Origin: Anagrus nilaparvatae | Lineage: Eukaryota; Arthropoda; Insecta; Hymenoptera; Mymaridae | Length of the DNA: 64,000 nt | Direction of reading: 5' to 3' | Assembly (NCBI GenBank): GCA_022575985.1 | Contig: JAKSXM010000231.1 | Location: forward strand, 21,552,501-21,616,500 | In this document: positions 22,040 to 33,339 of the stretch, piece after piece | How positions within the stretch are numbered: the stretch's first letter is position 1 | Layout: every line of letters starts with the position of its first letter | Program-made: the position numbers and the translations under genes | Notes under the pieces: generated by a model | The model's database searches: none | The model's input: only the letters and a program-made list of their open reading frames with translations | What the model was told of the DNA's origin: nothing

Positions 22040-23743
22040 TTATTTTTCTTTAGAACAATGCAATAAAATATGATGAGGACGACCACATCCATCTTTTTCG
22101 CATGAGGAAGCTTTACAGAATCTAACGTGCTCAGATTGAAGTTTACCTAAGCACCTATAACAACGTTTTGCATCAGGAGTTTTTGCCCAACGCCATCTAT
22201 CATTAATGGATAATTTTAAAAAGTCTTTGCAATCGCGAATTAAATGTTCTTCATCAGAACAGTAATGACATAAGGAATTTCGAGGATTAGGAGGACCGCT
22301 TTCATCAACTAAGAAAACGCGTTTGCTCGAACTATGATTCTTATCACGATTATCAAGGCGTTTGTCTGAATGATTTGCATCAGGCTTATTAAAATCACGA
22401 TTTGTATTACCAAACAAGGAAACAGTACCAGCAAAGCTAGCTAACGAAGCTTCCCTATCTAAAAATTCACCTAAAGTTTCTAAAGATGGGGTCTCGCCTT
22501 TACCTGCTACAAATTCATTGTATTTTGAAACCATGACTAAAGGTAATTTACCTATTGTTTCCCTAATTAGATCTATATTATAAAGATAACCTTTATTACC
22601 TAAATTAATCATGGCTGCGACATTGTTTTTGACAGTGGCAGCAAAGGGTACGATGTTCATCTTATTAGAAGTCAGTCTAGGCAATTCTCTAATAGCGGCA
22701 ACCAATCTAAGGATGACTTCTTCCGTATTACCAAATTGCCGTTCAAGGGCATTCATAATTTCGCGACCACTAGTACTTGTCATCATTAGACTTTGTACTG
22801 CTTGTAGAGCTTTGCCCTTAAGGCACCTATGAAGGCGGATAGCATTATCAGAATCGCTGTAAGATCCAGCTTTTGTTGTTTGATCAAAGCTATTTTTGAA
22901 ATGCAACCAATTAAAAATATCGCCATCGAAGGTTAAGTCTCGTTTTTCAATAGCTAATCTATTTAAGAGAGCATGGTTATTGTCAGAAGAACCAGAGGAA
23001 GTGGAAGGGTTTGAAGAATTAAAGGCTTGAATAACGGCTCTAGAAATTGTAGCAGATAAATCATTATTGATAAGAGAAGGAGGGACTTCATCCAAAACCG
23101 TACGAGTTGTGGTGGCCGTGGCCAATTGCAATTCGATTTGCTGTTTTTCAGCTGCTATAATACGAAGCTTAGCTTGATTTTCTTCAATGTCAAGTTGCGC
23201 TTTGCGCTTGCGCAAGTTGACTTCGTCAAGAAGGACAGGCTGGACATTGTCGAAAGCAGGCTCGTTTAGAAGATCCCTATTATTAAATTCCTCTCCTTGA
23301 TTTAAATTTAGAGGCTCGATATCATCGAACACAAGACCCTCACCTACGGCGTCGTGCTCTCGTGGAGGAGGTTGATAACGGCCTCTACCTTGGGCGGCAT
23401 CGCCCCGCGCTCGGTTGAGTCCGCGAACCATTCCACGACCACGATTAAAATCTTGATTTGCGGCCATTAAAACATCAATTTCAGGAATTGAACTATTAGG
23501 AGAACCGAGGCGAGGAACGACTGGCAATCGTCTCAAATTATAATTATTATTCCTTGCATTGGGTACAAGATCAAACTCCTGTGCCCGTTGCAAGCCGCCA
23601 CGACCGGGTGCGCCGCGCGGTGGTCTACCAGCTCTATGACCGCCGGGGGCACCCCGATTTCCGTCACGCGCTTCTACTCCTCCTCGCGCACCACGTCCTC
23701 TACCACGACCTCGTTGTCTTCCAGCACGTCTGTGACGAGCCAT
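22040..23743 (-). CDS. Bel/Pao A Gag polyprotein
   Basis: A single open frame of 567 residues starts at ATG 23743 and stops after LLHCSKEK. The N-terminus (about 1-50) is rich in Arg-Gly, likely RNA-binding. About 170-205 is charged and heptad-like (RKRKAQLDIEENQAKL), a possible coiled coil. About 265-400 is the Pao-type gag domain (LTFDGDIFNWLHFKNSF, then LKGKALQAVQSL). About 490-560 carries zinc-knuckle cysteines (CHYCSDEEHLIRDC, CYRCLG, CGRPHHILLHC). Gag would coat the element's RNA in cytoplasmic particles. In complete relatives the frame continues into protease; here it stops and pol is deleted. Its GC-richer codons contrast with the AT-rich flanks, in keeping with a fairly recent insertion. 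Confidence 0.88.
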   Translation of the reverse strand: MARHRRAGRQRGRGRGRGARGGVEARDGNRGAPGGHRAGRPPRGAPGRGGLQRAQEFDLVPNARNNNYNLRRLPVVPRLGSPNSSIPEIDVLMAANQDFNRGRGMVRGLNRARGDAAQGRGRYQPPPREHDAVGEGLVFDDIEPLNLNQGEEFNNRDLLNEPAFDNVQPVLLDEVNLRKRKAQLDIEENQAKLRIIAAEKQQIELQLATATTTRTVLDEVPPSLINNDLSATISRAVIQAFNSSNPSTSSGSSDNNHALLNRLAIEKRDLTFDGDIFNWLHFKNSFDQTTKAGSYSDSDNAIRLHRCLKGKALQAVQSLMMTSTSGREIMNALERQFGNTEEVILRLVAAIRELPRLTSNKMNIVPFAATVKNNVAAMINLGNKGYLYNIDLIRETIGKLPLVMVSKYNEFVAGKGETPSLETLGEFLDREASLASFAGTVSLFGNTNRDFNKPDANHSDKRLDNRDKNHSSSKRVFLVDESGPPNPRNSLCHYCSDEEHLIRDCKDFLKLSINDRWRWAKTPDAKRCYRCLGKLQSEHVRFCKASSCEKDGCGRPHHILLHCSKEK

Positions 23744-25065
23744 TTTTAATTAAAAATTAAATCAAAAAATAAAATTTGTAAGAAAATCGTCGAAAAACCT
23801 TAATTTGGGCTATTTTAAAATTTCGGAGTCGATTAAAATTAATTAAAATTAAACAGAGAAAAAGTTTTATTATGAGGGCCAACTTCCTAAATTTTCGTTT
23901 CTTTATAAATTATTAATCTAGTTCTAATTGTAATCCTAAATTAAATTTGAAAATAAATAAGTACAAGAAATTATTTTATTATTATTAGAATTTTTATATG
24001 TGGGTCAACTTCCCGATTTTTAATAAATTAAATCAAATTCTAATACCAATTAAAATTTAAAAATAATGACAAAAATATATATTCTTTTTTGAAAACGGAA
24101 GAGCCACCTTAATTATTAAAATTTTAAAATATTAATTTAATGTTAAAATAAAGAATGATAAGAGAATTTAATAATACTAATACTAATAACTCAATTTATT
24201 TAAAAAATTTCAATCTAAAAATTATTGTTTTATTAAGCCAAAATTTATCCAAAATCTAAATTATTAAATTTGCTGAAAAAATATTAATTACTAATTAATT
24301 AAACCGCTATAAAATAATTAAAAGATATAAGAAATTATCAATTACCGGGCGCTCAAAAAAACGCAACTTATGTTTTAAAAGAAATGTACACAAAATGGAC
24401 GCCTGGAAAGAGATCGAGGTATAGCTGTAAAGGGAAAAATTAAAGGGAGATAGAAAATGATATTTTTAAATTTTTAAGATAAAAGGAAACTAATTTTATG
24501 TTTTTACAAGTTCAAACAAATTCTTTTAAAATTAAAGGTTACACATACATATATATACGTCTACATATACATATGTGTACCAAATTTTAAAATTGAAGTT
24601 CATACACATATATGTATATACGTCTACATACATATATGTATATTTAAAATTTATAAAAACTAAACTTTATGTCTTCAAAATATCAAAAAACTAATTATAT
24701 ATATGTTTATTAAATTAAAAAATTAAATTAAAGTTAACAATAAAAATCGAGAGGGGCGACGCCGTCTCTCGTCTCTCGCCGCGCTTGAGAAAAACTCAAG
24801 AATTAAAAAAGAGAGAGAGAGAGAGAGAGAGATGATGCAAATAAAGCTTTTTTTTTTTTTGAAAAATTAATATTATTATTATTATTATTATATTAGTTAT
24901 AAAATTAAAATTAAAATTAATTAAAATCCAAAAAAAAAAAATTAAAGTCAAAATTAATTGAAAACTAAATTTGAAAATTAAAAATGAAATATGAGCACGA
25001 GGACCGCCGCGTGGACGCCTCCGCTCAGACAAGCACTCAAGTCGGTTTATATGCCGGAATAATTT
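23744..25065 (-). other. Bel/Pao A 5' leader
   Basis: Between PBS and gag, 1.3 kb, AT-rich. It contains a GA run (24811-24832), an ATT run (24870-24890), and paired TACATATATATACGTCTACA-like words at 24545 and 24610. No gene. The 24796-25032 open frame on the minus strand is low-complexity and probably not real. Confidence 0.6.
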
Positions 25066-25083
25066 CCCGGGTTCACGGCACCA
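25066..25083 (-). promoter_or_regulatory. Primer binding site of Bel/Pao A
   Basis: The minus strand reads TGGTGCCGTGAACCCGGG three bases inside the 5' LTR. It starts TGG as required to pair with a tRNA 3' CCA. The exact tRNA is not identified. Confidence 0.75.
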
Positions 25084-25087
25084 AAAT

Positions 25088-26026
25088 TGTAAATAAATAT
25101 TAAAATTAAAGGGAAGGAAAAGGATAGGAATTTGAGGTTATTTTTTTTATTCAAACTTTATTAAAAACAAACTTAAAACTAAATAAACCTGACTTGAGTC
25201 TTGTTCTGAGCAATCGTCCTTACGTATAATTTAATTGTGCCCGCCCTGAAAAGGGCCTGGACTTATATTGTTCTTGGTGACGCTGCTCAGTACGATAATA
25301 ATCTAACACAAACACACACACTCACATCCACACTAAATAAACAAAAAATACCGTCGCGGCCTTTCAGCCCACCTTTGCACACTGACCGGAACGCTTCCGG
25401 TCACGGTCTTAAAATAAAGACCCACTTTTTACCACCTTGGCCAAGCTGTGATATTCTCCACCAGGTATCCTCGCAAAATTTATCTTCGACAGGCACACAC
25501 ACTCGAAAACAAGAAATTCGCCACCTCCTTGAACATCGTCTGCAGGAACGGAATTCTCGAACTCGGTCAATGAAAATATATGAAGCGTCTTTTCACCAAG
25601 AACTCTGAGAAGAGAATGAACTCTGCCCGCGACGTTAAAACGCGTATGAGTCTCGCATCTCTCTGTCTCTTTCCACGCGCGCGCTAATTGGGCGAAAATA
25701 AAGTTACTATACTAGGGACTTATTCTTGTAAAACACGAATTTATTATTTTTTTTAAAAATTTAATAAAATAAATAGACGCGAATATTAAATATTTTTAAC
25801 CTGAATCGCGAAATAAAGAAATTATACTATGATTAATCGTAATTAAACAATTCATGTTATTTTTTTGTTATAATTTGGTATAATTCTTATGGCATTACCG
25901 GTCGGTGACGCCATCTTCCCGATTCAACGAGAACTCGTCTTCCCCTACTGCTCTTTGCAATAGGAAAATACGTGCTCTCGAAAATCGGGATATATTTTGA
26001 ACGAAAATTAGAAATATTTGTTAACA
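25088..26026 (-). repeat. Bel/Pao A 5' LTR (939 bp)
   Basis: The same sequence as 20264-21238 but without the 36-base segment. It should hold the element's promoter. Confidence 0.93.
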
Positions 26027-26729
26027 AAAAGTGTTTAAAATTAAAAAAAAAAAGTTTCTTTAGTAAAATAACAGAGTTTCAGTTAAATAAATTTAGTTGA
26101 TTAAACGATATATGTCGAAGTATAGCGAGATACGGAAGCCGGATCTGGGCCAGACTTTTAAGTACGGCTTGCAAACTTAGATTCTATTCGGGTTAGCTCA
26201 GTAACGTCGGGCGGGACTAAAGCTACTAAATTTAAAAGGCAAAATAAAAATAAAATTTCGGTGGGTATTTCATAGTTTTTTTGATCGCTAAAAACGATGG
26301 AATCATTTATTTTAAATTATTTATATAAGGCAAAAAGTTATGAGCTAATTTCAGTGGTAAAAGTAACAAAAATTGGACAGTTTTTGAAGTCATAAACTTG
26401 CTGTGGACTAAAAAATGTTTAGAAATTATTTTAAAAGGGCATTCCGCATGTTTTCTTGGACACTAAAAACGATGAAATTGGTTATTTTTATTTATCCTTG
26501 ACGGATTTAGAGTAATGGGCCAAATATTGTAGCTTGGTTTTCCAAATTTAGCATTTTTTTGAGTTAAATGACTAAGCCCATTTTCAAAAATCGAAAATGC
26601 TTTGGCGCTCTCTAACAACTAAATATTTTTAGATTCGGTTTACGTAGAACTTTATTTTTTTATTAAATGACACCCAAAAATGCTTGAGCACCTTAAAAAA
26701 TCGAAAAATCGTTTTTTTTGCAGTCTAGA
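26027..26729. mobile_element. Foldback element, right half (split by Bel/Pao A)
   Basis: Mirror of 19727-20263, ending TTTTTTGCAGTC. It carries the same words in inverted form (AAATGACACCCAAAAATGCTT, TTCTATTCGGG). Confidence 0.75.
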
Positions 26730-27425
26730 AAACATGGAAGCGGAGCTAAAATTGGAAATAGATGCGTGTAAGATGCTGAAACTGACACTATGGCATATGA
26801 CTTTCATAAATGTAAGAAACATTTTTTTTATTTTATAACTTAATTTTTATTTGTTTGACTGAGTTGTTTCAAATATTTCCTATTTTATTCCTATTTTAGT
26901 TATTCTATAATTGTATATATTATGTAAATAGTGTTTAACGCATAATAAAAGTACATTATTATTAATTCTAAATTGTGTTCTCCATTTTTATTTTATCTCA
27001 TTACCTTCCACAAGTTATAAGACCAGCTTCTAAATTTTGTAATATTTTGTACGAAGTTATTATTAAAAAAAAAAAAAAAAAAAGAATCGACAGGGTGAAG
27101 TTATTGTTATTAAAAAAAAAAAAATACGGTCCACGCACGAAAGCTTTAAAGTTCAACTTGGTGAACATTTTTATTCAACATAAAATATATTCATTAAAAT
27201 TTTTTATAAAAATTCAACTTCTCGAATTTTTTGCAAAAATTTCTTTACAAAAAAAAAACTCAATCTCACAAAAATTCAACCTAGAGAATTTTTTTTTTCT
27301 CTAATCTCAAATCAACTGCAACTAAAAAAAAAAAGAATATCCAAAATGGTGCATTTTTAAAATTTCCGGCTACAAGAAATTTCTTCAAGAAGACCACGGT
27401 TACGTGATTCTTCTTTCAACCATTT
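26730..27425. other. AT-rich; probably includes the 5' LTR of Bel/Pao B
   Basis: No gene. A PBS-like site at 27426 implies that an LTR ends at about 27422 (TTTCAACCA). Its start cannot be fixed because no second LTR is visible. Long A runs occur at 27065-27082 and 27112-27124. Confidence 0.4.
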
Positions 27426-27442
27426 TGGCGCCGTCTTTTCAG
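27426..27442 (+). promoter_or_regulatory. Primer binding site of Bel/Pao B
   Basis: TGGCGCCGTCTTTTCAG starts with TGG just after a CA-ending stretch, in the right place ahead of gag. Confidence 0.5.
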
Positions 27443-27884
27443 ATTTTATCGTGGTAACCAACTTTAAAAAATTCAAGCAGTTCAGTCAGCGTCCATATTT
27501 CATACTTATTCTTTCTGCTACTGAAATATAAGGGTCACTACAGCTATCAATTTTATCATAATTTTTCTTTTGCATATTTAATTTTCTTGTAAACTTGAGT
27601 CATTAATTTTCAACTAAATCATAAATTCTTAAATTCTTTCATCTCCCGTAAATATTATATAATATATGTTATAAAAAAAAGAGATAGAGATATTCAAATA
27701 ACAAAGACAGGTAATTTCAAATTTTTTTTTACGCTAAAAATAAGTCAAGGAAATACAAGTATAGTGTTGCTCGTGCATTATTTTTACAAAGCAATCCAGG
27801 TATTTTTTCATTTCATTTCTTTCGCTGACTAATTAATAATATTTTTTCCATATAAATTAATATAAATACAAGTAATGAGGATAA

Positions 27885-28870
27885 TGAGAGACTACCCAGA
27901 ATTAACTTACCTCAGTTTTCCGGTGCATATAAGGATTGGGAGTCGTTTTGCGACGTTTTCCAGTCGTCAGTATTTGACAAACACAATGTTCCTTACGTCA
28001 CCAAATTGAGGCATCTTAGGACACGCCTCAAGGTTGACGCCGAGGATCTTGTCAAGTCATATCCGATAACGTCAGAAAATTTTACTATCATTTGCAAAAA
28101 ATTATTTAGTAAATTTGAAAATAAAAAAAGGATGGTTAATTCTCAATGTCCTCATTATTCTCCATAAAGCCTATGACCAAGTCTAGTTCAGCTGAGTTAA
28201 AAAAAATCTTATTAAGTTTAAATACACCATTGTCAGCGCATATTCTTAAAAATTTCAAACGACCAGTCGATAAATGGGACGATTGGCTTTTTTTTCACGC
28301 GGTTTCTCTGCATGACAATGAAATGAAAAAATAGTGGGAAAATTTCTTTAATAATTTATCTTTAACTTACCAATCAGTTGGAAATGAAGCATTGGTAGTG
28401 AAACCTTCCGATCCTCCAAAGTTTGATCAATTAATTTCTTTTACAGAATCCCAAGTCACCATTTTGGAATCCTTAGAAGAAAATAGAGCTAAAATTAATT
28501 TAAATGAAAAGCCCAATAACAGCAATAATAAAAATACCTTTAAAAATTTAAATGTTAATACAAATCCTGCAAAGACATTTCGTAAGAAAGTTAATGCCTT
28601 CGAAGCAACAATATCCCCTGGTTAAGCATGAGCATTTAATTTTTACTTTTAATGACTACAAAAAATTGGCAATTGAAAAAAGATATGATTGCATAAAACA
28701 GCTTAAAACTGCACCAATTGTCTAGGTAATCATTTTTTTTTAAATGTCCTTCAAAAAAACGTTGTACTGTATGCAAACGAAAGCATCATACAACCTTACG
28801 TAATGAAAAGTTAATTAAAAATAAATCAAAAGATTCCAAATTTCATTCGGGATCTACAAATAGAAACAAA
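27885..28870 (+). pseudogene. Bel/Pao B Gag, broken
   Basis: Frame from 27885: INLPQFSGAYKDWESFCDVF, then KLRHLRTRLKVDAEDL and FENKKRMVNS, the Pao gag domain. It shifts frame near 28140 and continues as SSAELKKILLSL, and after a stop at 28332 as SFTESQVTILESL. The zinc-knuckle region reads CTNCLGNHFF, then CPSKKRCTVCKRKHHTTL, split by a frameshift in the T-run near 28738. Recognisable from end to end but dead. Confidence 0.8.
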
Positions 28871-28963
28871 GACTAAAGTTTATCTGCTGGTCAAACGGCA
28901 TCTTCTACTAATTTATGTCATTTTTCTGTTGATAAAAAATGTAAAAACTCTTGTGAAGCCTTA

Positions 28964-29266
28964 TTGTCCACTTCTATTGTTAAAGTAGTAAATGAAGATG
29001 GTTTTAAATTCCTCACTAGGGCTCTTATTGATCAAGGGTCACAAACATCCTTTATTAGTGAATCTCTTTTCAGGAGATTAAAATTAAACTTCATACCTCT
29101 TAGAATACCAATTTCAGGTATAGGCGGTATAAAGAATTATATTTGTAAAAAATTAGTTAAACTTCATATCAAACCTTATTTTGCTGCGGATTTTTTCGGA
29201 TTTTTCGATAGAGGTAATGCCTTTCGTTATATCAAAGGTCTCTTCGTACTCACTAACAGCCAGTAA
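28964..29266 (+). pseudogene. Bel/Pao B protease fragment
   Basis: FLTRALIDQGSQTSFISESL followed by PISGIGGI gives the active-site strand and flap of the retropepsin-like Bel/Pao protease (the usual LLDxGSQ, with Asp kept). The frame drifts into low-complexity coding after about 29180 and stops. The protease would cut the polyprotein in the particle. Confidence 0.7.
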
Positions 29267-29379
29267 CGCATCTAAAAACTTAGACATATTTCTGGTTTTT
29301 TGTTAGCTAAAATATGAAATTTTAAGTTGGTATCAATGTTTAGTTGCTATTAACTAATTTCGTATTCCTCGTTTGCTGG

Positions 29380-29886
29380 GTTTCATACCTGATGCTTAAT
29401 ACGAAATAATTGGCTTCTGTGATGCTTCTTAAAAGGCATATGCAGCAAGCGTTTACTTAAAAACAACTTTCAATAATAAAACTGAAATTCGCCTTTCACA
29501 AACTAAATCCAATGTATCTCCAATAAAACCTATGCATTCAATCCCTAAATTATAAGTTTGCTCAGCCTTATTATCACTTAAGATTGATTATGAAATTATT
29601 GAGAGCTTTGGATTTACCTTCTTGTGAAATTTTCTTTTTCACAGATTCGCAAAATCTTCTCTTCTGGTTACGAGAACATCCTTCTAAATGATCGTCACTT
29701 TATAAAATCAATTTAATTTAATATTAAAATTTAAATTCAATTTAAGAGTTCAAAAATCCATATAAAGCTCCTGAAGTGTGACGGAGTTATGTCAGGACTC
29801 ATGACAATCCTGCAGACTGCGCTTAAAGAGGCATTTCCCCAGACCAGTTGCATAATTTTTCTTTGTGGTGGGAAGATAATGATTAG
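29380..29886 (+). pseudogene. Bel/Pao B RNase H region, degraded; RT missing
   Basis: Phrases in shifting frames: GFCDAS then KAYAASVYL (first RNase H Asp strand), VCSALL, FFTDSQNLLFWLREHPS (TDS motif), and HDNPADCA then RGISPDQLHNFSLWWE. The order is that of Bel/Pao pol between RT and integrase. Several stops. The RT itself has been deleted between the protease and 29380. Confidence 0.7.
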
Positions 29887-30205
29887 ATGAATAAAAATTT
29901 CAACTTTGCTTCAGACAAAAATACTTTTCAGAATAAATCAATAAATTTAGTTACTGCTCACGTCGTACACATTGAAAGAAAGAAAATTGATAACATTTGG
30001 GACCTAGTGTCTAAATATTCAGACTTTCTTCGTTTATTAAGAATAACTGCTTTATTTTTTCATTTAGTGTCAAAGTTATTAATTAAATTTAATACAAAAA
30101 ACATAAAAAAATTTGAAAAAATTATATCAAAATTACCAATTTTTCAATTTTCATGGTTCAATTTTTCTGAATTAAATAATAAGAAATTTAAGAACTATAA
30201 GTTTC
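29887..30205 (+). pseudogene. Bel/Pao B, stretch before integrase
   Basis: Open from 29887 with NLVTAHVVHIERKKIDNIW and YSDFLRLLRITALF, resembling the segment between RNase H and integrase in Bel/Pao pol. Near 30206 it runs abruptly into R1-like LINE sequence in the opposite orientation, so the integrase is lost. Confidence 0.6.
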
Positions 30206-31690
30206 TAGAACTTATCAGAGCTAGGCAGGCTACTTTCCAGTCCCTTGGAAAGATGCTTGCCACGAGGCACGCATTAAACATGCCAAGGAGGAGACCAGAG
30301 ATTACCTTTGCAGCCGCCTTAAGGGCTTCCACGAGTATTCCGTCTAGTCCTGGCGCTTTCCCATTTTTCATTGACCTATTTGCCTGAAGCATCTCCGACT
30401 CACTAAATAGCGAAACTTGCTCCCTTGGGACTTCCAACGCCGGGTGTTGTTGGTTTGGATGATCCGGAAAGAGAGCGTCCATTCTTTTGGTCGCTACTTC
30501 ATATATCGTTTTGTCACTCCCGGACTTAAGTTTGCCCATGACAACCTTATATCCCAGGCCCCACGGGTCGCTGTTGTTATCATCTCTTAGCAACCGAAGA
30601 CAGCGCGCCTTGCTAAGGCGGATGGCTTTTGCCAGCCTATGCTTGGCTTCCTTGTACTCTTCAGAGCGCGTAGCCAGCTCTGGGTAGCCATGCGCTTTTT
30701 GCCGTCTTCTGCGTGCCCCGTGACAGACCCGCCTAAGCTTCGCAATTTCTTTATTTCACAAGTACACGCTTCTTTTACCCTTCCAGGGCCGTTTACGCGG
30801 CATAAAGGCATCGTAAGCTCCCCTCAGAAGAGCAGCTACCCTCTTGACAAGAATCTCTGCCTCTCCCGGGGTGGTCGGTCCTCCATGCCAGGCTAGGATA
30901 GACGAGAACTTTTCACGAAGATATTTCACAAAATCTGTCCTCATCCATATTTGACACATTCCAGCCTAGTGGGCGCTTTTTGTTTGGGGGCCGATTAACG
31001 ACCCTATCACGCACTTTGAAGGCGATGTAATTATGGTCGCTGCCATTGGCTCCATTCATTACCCTCCAACCTCCCACTCTTCCTGCCGACACGGCCGAGG
31101 CAAAAGTGACTTCAGGGATCGATTTACCAAAGCCTAGCCTTACGTAGGTTGTATCGTTCCCAGAGTTCATGATCACCAGGTCGGTTCTAGCAGCCATCTC
31201 TAGGATCAACGTTCCCCTACGGTTCGTGGTTGGCATTCCCCATTCCACGGCCCTGGCATTTAAATCCCCGGCAAATTTAATATTGCCAGATACTTCCCTT
31301 ATTGTATCTGCACTAAGGCCAGCTTTGTGGTGAATACCCCAATAGTGTCATTCGGTGACAAATAACAACTAATGAAAGTATCACCACACTTTGCCCAGAC
31401 GTGGGAGTTGCCTTTTTCTTGTCGTGACATGGACGTCTAATCACGACCTCGCAGCCATATAACGCACCTTCCTGTGTCATCGGTAAACCAGAATTTTCAG
31501 TTCCTATTGCGAAGCGGCTCGGATAGCAAGACGACGCTAGGCTCTGTCTCGCCCACGATCTGATTCAGCAAAAGATTGGCAAGAATAGTATTGTTCATAT
31601 TCCCTTGCAGGACTCTGAACATTACCGATGACACTTTATCTTCATTAACGTAAGTGCCTCCCGTAATATTTACATACTCCGCATCCTTGA
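30206..31690 (-). pseudogene. R1-like LINE ORF2: endonuclease to RT start
   Basis: Read right to left: ORF2 start FRVLQGNMNNTILANLLLNQ (about 31625), WFTDDTGRCVIW and CYLSPNDTIGVFTTKL (31490-31310, frame-shifted). The endonuclease end follows, with NARAVEWGMPTTNRRGTL and NGANGSDHNYIAF (catalytic SDH-type box) at 31270-31000. A linker at 30960-30600 precedes the RT N-terminus (DPWGLGYKVVMGKL, SMKNGKAPGLDGI) at 30593-30206. The wording is that of the R1 clade, whose endonuclease nicks specific or semi-specific targets. Several frames are needed. It ends by truncation at 30206, before YADD. Open frames on the opposite strand here are shadows. Confidence 0.85.
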
Positions 31691-32110
31691 AGGTGGTTGG
31701 TATTGGCCTTACTATTCTTTTCGTCGCTGCTTGATCTATCGTGTTGCTGGTTCCGGACTTAAGTTTGCCCATGACAACCTTATATCCCTGGACCCACGGG
31801 TCACTTTTGATATCATCTCTTAGCGACCAAATACGGTGCGTCTTGCTGAGGCGGATGGCTTTCGCTAGCCTATGCTTGGCTTCCTTGTATTCTTTAGAGC
31901 GTGTAGCCAGCTTTGGGTGGCCATGCGCTCTCTGCCATCTTCTGCGTGCCCCATGACAGACCCACCTGAGCTTCGCAATTTCCTCATTCCACCACTTTCC
32001 TCATTACACGCTCCTTTTCCCCTTTCAGGGCCGCTTACGCGACATAGAAGCATCGCAATCCCCCCTCAGAAGAGCAGTTCCCCTTTTGACAAGAGTCTCT
32101 GCCTTTATTT
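31691..32110 (-). pseudogene. R1-like LINE, second copy of linker/RT-start segment
   Basis: This repeats, at roughly 85-90% identity by eye, the segment at about 30480-30880: LVKRGTALLRG near 32080, ATRSKEYKEAKH-like sequence, then MGKLKSGTSN near 31760. It is spliced directly onto the ORF1 tail at 32110, so the endonuclease of this copy is missing. A deleted R1 copy abutting the next one head to tail. Confidence 0.75.
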
Positions 32111-32490
32111 TCCTTGCCGTAAGTGCCTCCTGATAACACTTACATTCTCCGCATCCTGGAAAGTGATCGGTCTTGGCCTTGTCAGTTCTTTCCCTGCAGA
32201 GGAAGCATTCTGCTTTCTCCGCAGGGCATTCTCGTGACTTGTGTGATTGACAGCCACATTTAAAACACGCTGACTTTCGGTCCCTGCCCTTACATGACCA
32301 CAGGTTCTGGCCGAAGCTAAGACACTTAGGGCACCGTGTAACCCCTGCTTTTAAACGCATTTGCCAGTTAGACCAGCTATTATTTAGCCGGCCTTTATTT
32401 GTCTATTTTACTGCGGCGGCCTTTGGAAGCTCTACGACCGCCATATCCACCTTAATGCTCTTAGCCTTGAAGATGGTGACTTTTATGTTT
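32111..32490 (-). pseudogene. R1-like LINE ORF1 (gag-like), C-terminal part
   Basis: The minus-strand frame gives KVDMAVVELPKAAA (about 32450), a stop, then MRLKAGVTRCPKCLSF and three CCHC-type knuckles (CPKCLSFGQNLWSC, CFKCGCQSHKSREC, CFLC...H...C). R1-clade ORF1 proteins bind element RNA through such knuckles. It joins linker sequence after TARKIKAE. Confidence 0.75.
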
Positions 32491-33339
32491 TTGCAAATAA
32501 AAAGAAATAAATAACCAGAAAGAATATGCACTAGTAGGCAACCATCCAAAGTACAAATCTTTATCAAAATTAATCTAATATTATTTACTTCGTTGAATTT
32601 ATTGTAAAAACATCAATGTCATTATTTTAAATAAAAATCATTAAATATACAGTTCACAGACTCAAATCCTACACATTCAAAATTAAAATAAATGTATTTT
32701 TTAATAAAACCTAATATAAATGAAATTATAATAATTATAAAAATTATAATTGAAATATATCAATAAAGTGATTAGTTAATTGTGACAATTTTATAAAAGT
32801 TATATTTATATCAAAATCGTCAATTTCACATATGTGATTATTAAATAAATTCAAAAGATTTTTTAAAATTAAAACAAGATTTTATTTTTTTATCAATTTT
32901 TTTATCGAAAATAGTCCCAAAATTTTTTATCCAATCGAGCCGAATATCTAACATCAAAAAATATTTTGCTGAAAATCATCACGGCGTGGGTGGCAGAAAT
33001 ATAATTACGTGTAAGCTAAATCTGTTAGAATTTTTCTTTTAAATATCATGTTTTGATGTATAGATTTTTATGGCAGCTCATACGCATAATATTAAATTTA
33101 TCACATGCTCACTCTATTCTCGTTTCTGTGCTTGTCTCCATTTTCAAATATTAGTCAGTTGAAATTAAAAAAAAAAAGACTAATATAAAATATATCAAGT
33201 TTAGTATCGAATTAAGATTTTACATTGAAATATATATGGAGTTTTCATCGTTGAAACAACGTTGCATAAACAATGGTAGAAGTGGTAGAAGTCGAATCCA
33301 ACGGATACGGGAGATCAATTAAAAAGCCAGAACTCTCTT
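32491..33339. other. AT-rich, nothing recognised
   Basis: No gene, clear repeat or inverted repeat. Its right part may be decayed Bel/Pao C sequence. Confidence 0.4.

Larger units (their letters stand above)
20264..26026 (-). mobile_element. Bel/Pao LTR retrotransposon A, internally deleted
   Basis: The element runs right to left. Two LTRs (25088-26026 as 5', 20264-21238 as 3') begin TGTTAACAAAT and end ATTTATTTACA on the minus strand. AAAAG flanks both sides (20259-20263, 26027-26031), a 5-bp target duplication. The PBS is at 25066-25083 and the purine tract beside 21239. Gag is open, but protease, RT and RNase H are absent and only a broken integrase piece remains. At 5.8 kb it is short for the superfamily, so it could move only with help from a complete relative. 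Confidence 0.92.

Noticed and set aside
22611..23760. Plus-strand frames over the gag gene
   Set aside because: Shadows of the 567-codon gag frame on the other strand.
24796..25032. Minus-strand 78-codon frame with a hydrophobic run
   Set aside because: Driven by ATT and GA simple repeats in the Bel/Pao A leader; no conserved motif.
20413..25608. Matching plus-strand open frames in both Bel/Pao A LTRs (20413-20820, 25237-25608)
   Set aside because: They lie wholly in the LTR, antisense to the element, and differ only by the LTR indel; no domain seen.
30487..32237. Plus-strand frames of 66-121 codons
   Set aside because: Antisense to R1-like LINE coding with recognisable endonuclease, knuckles and RT.
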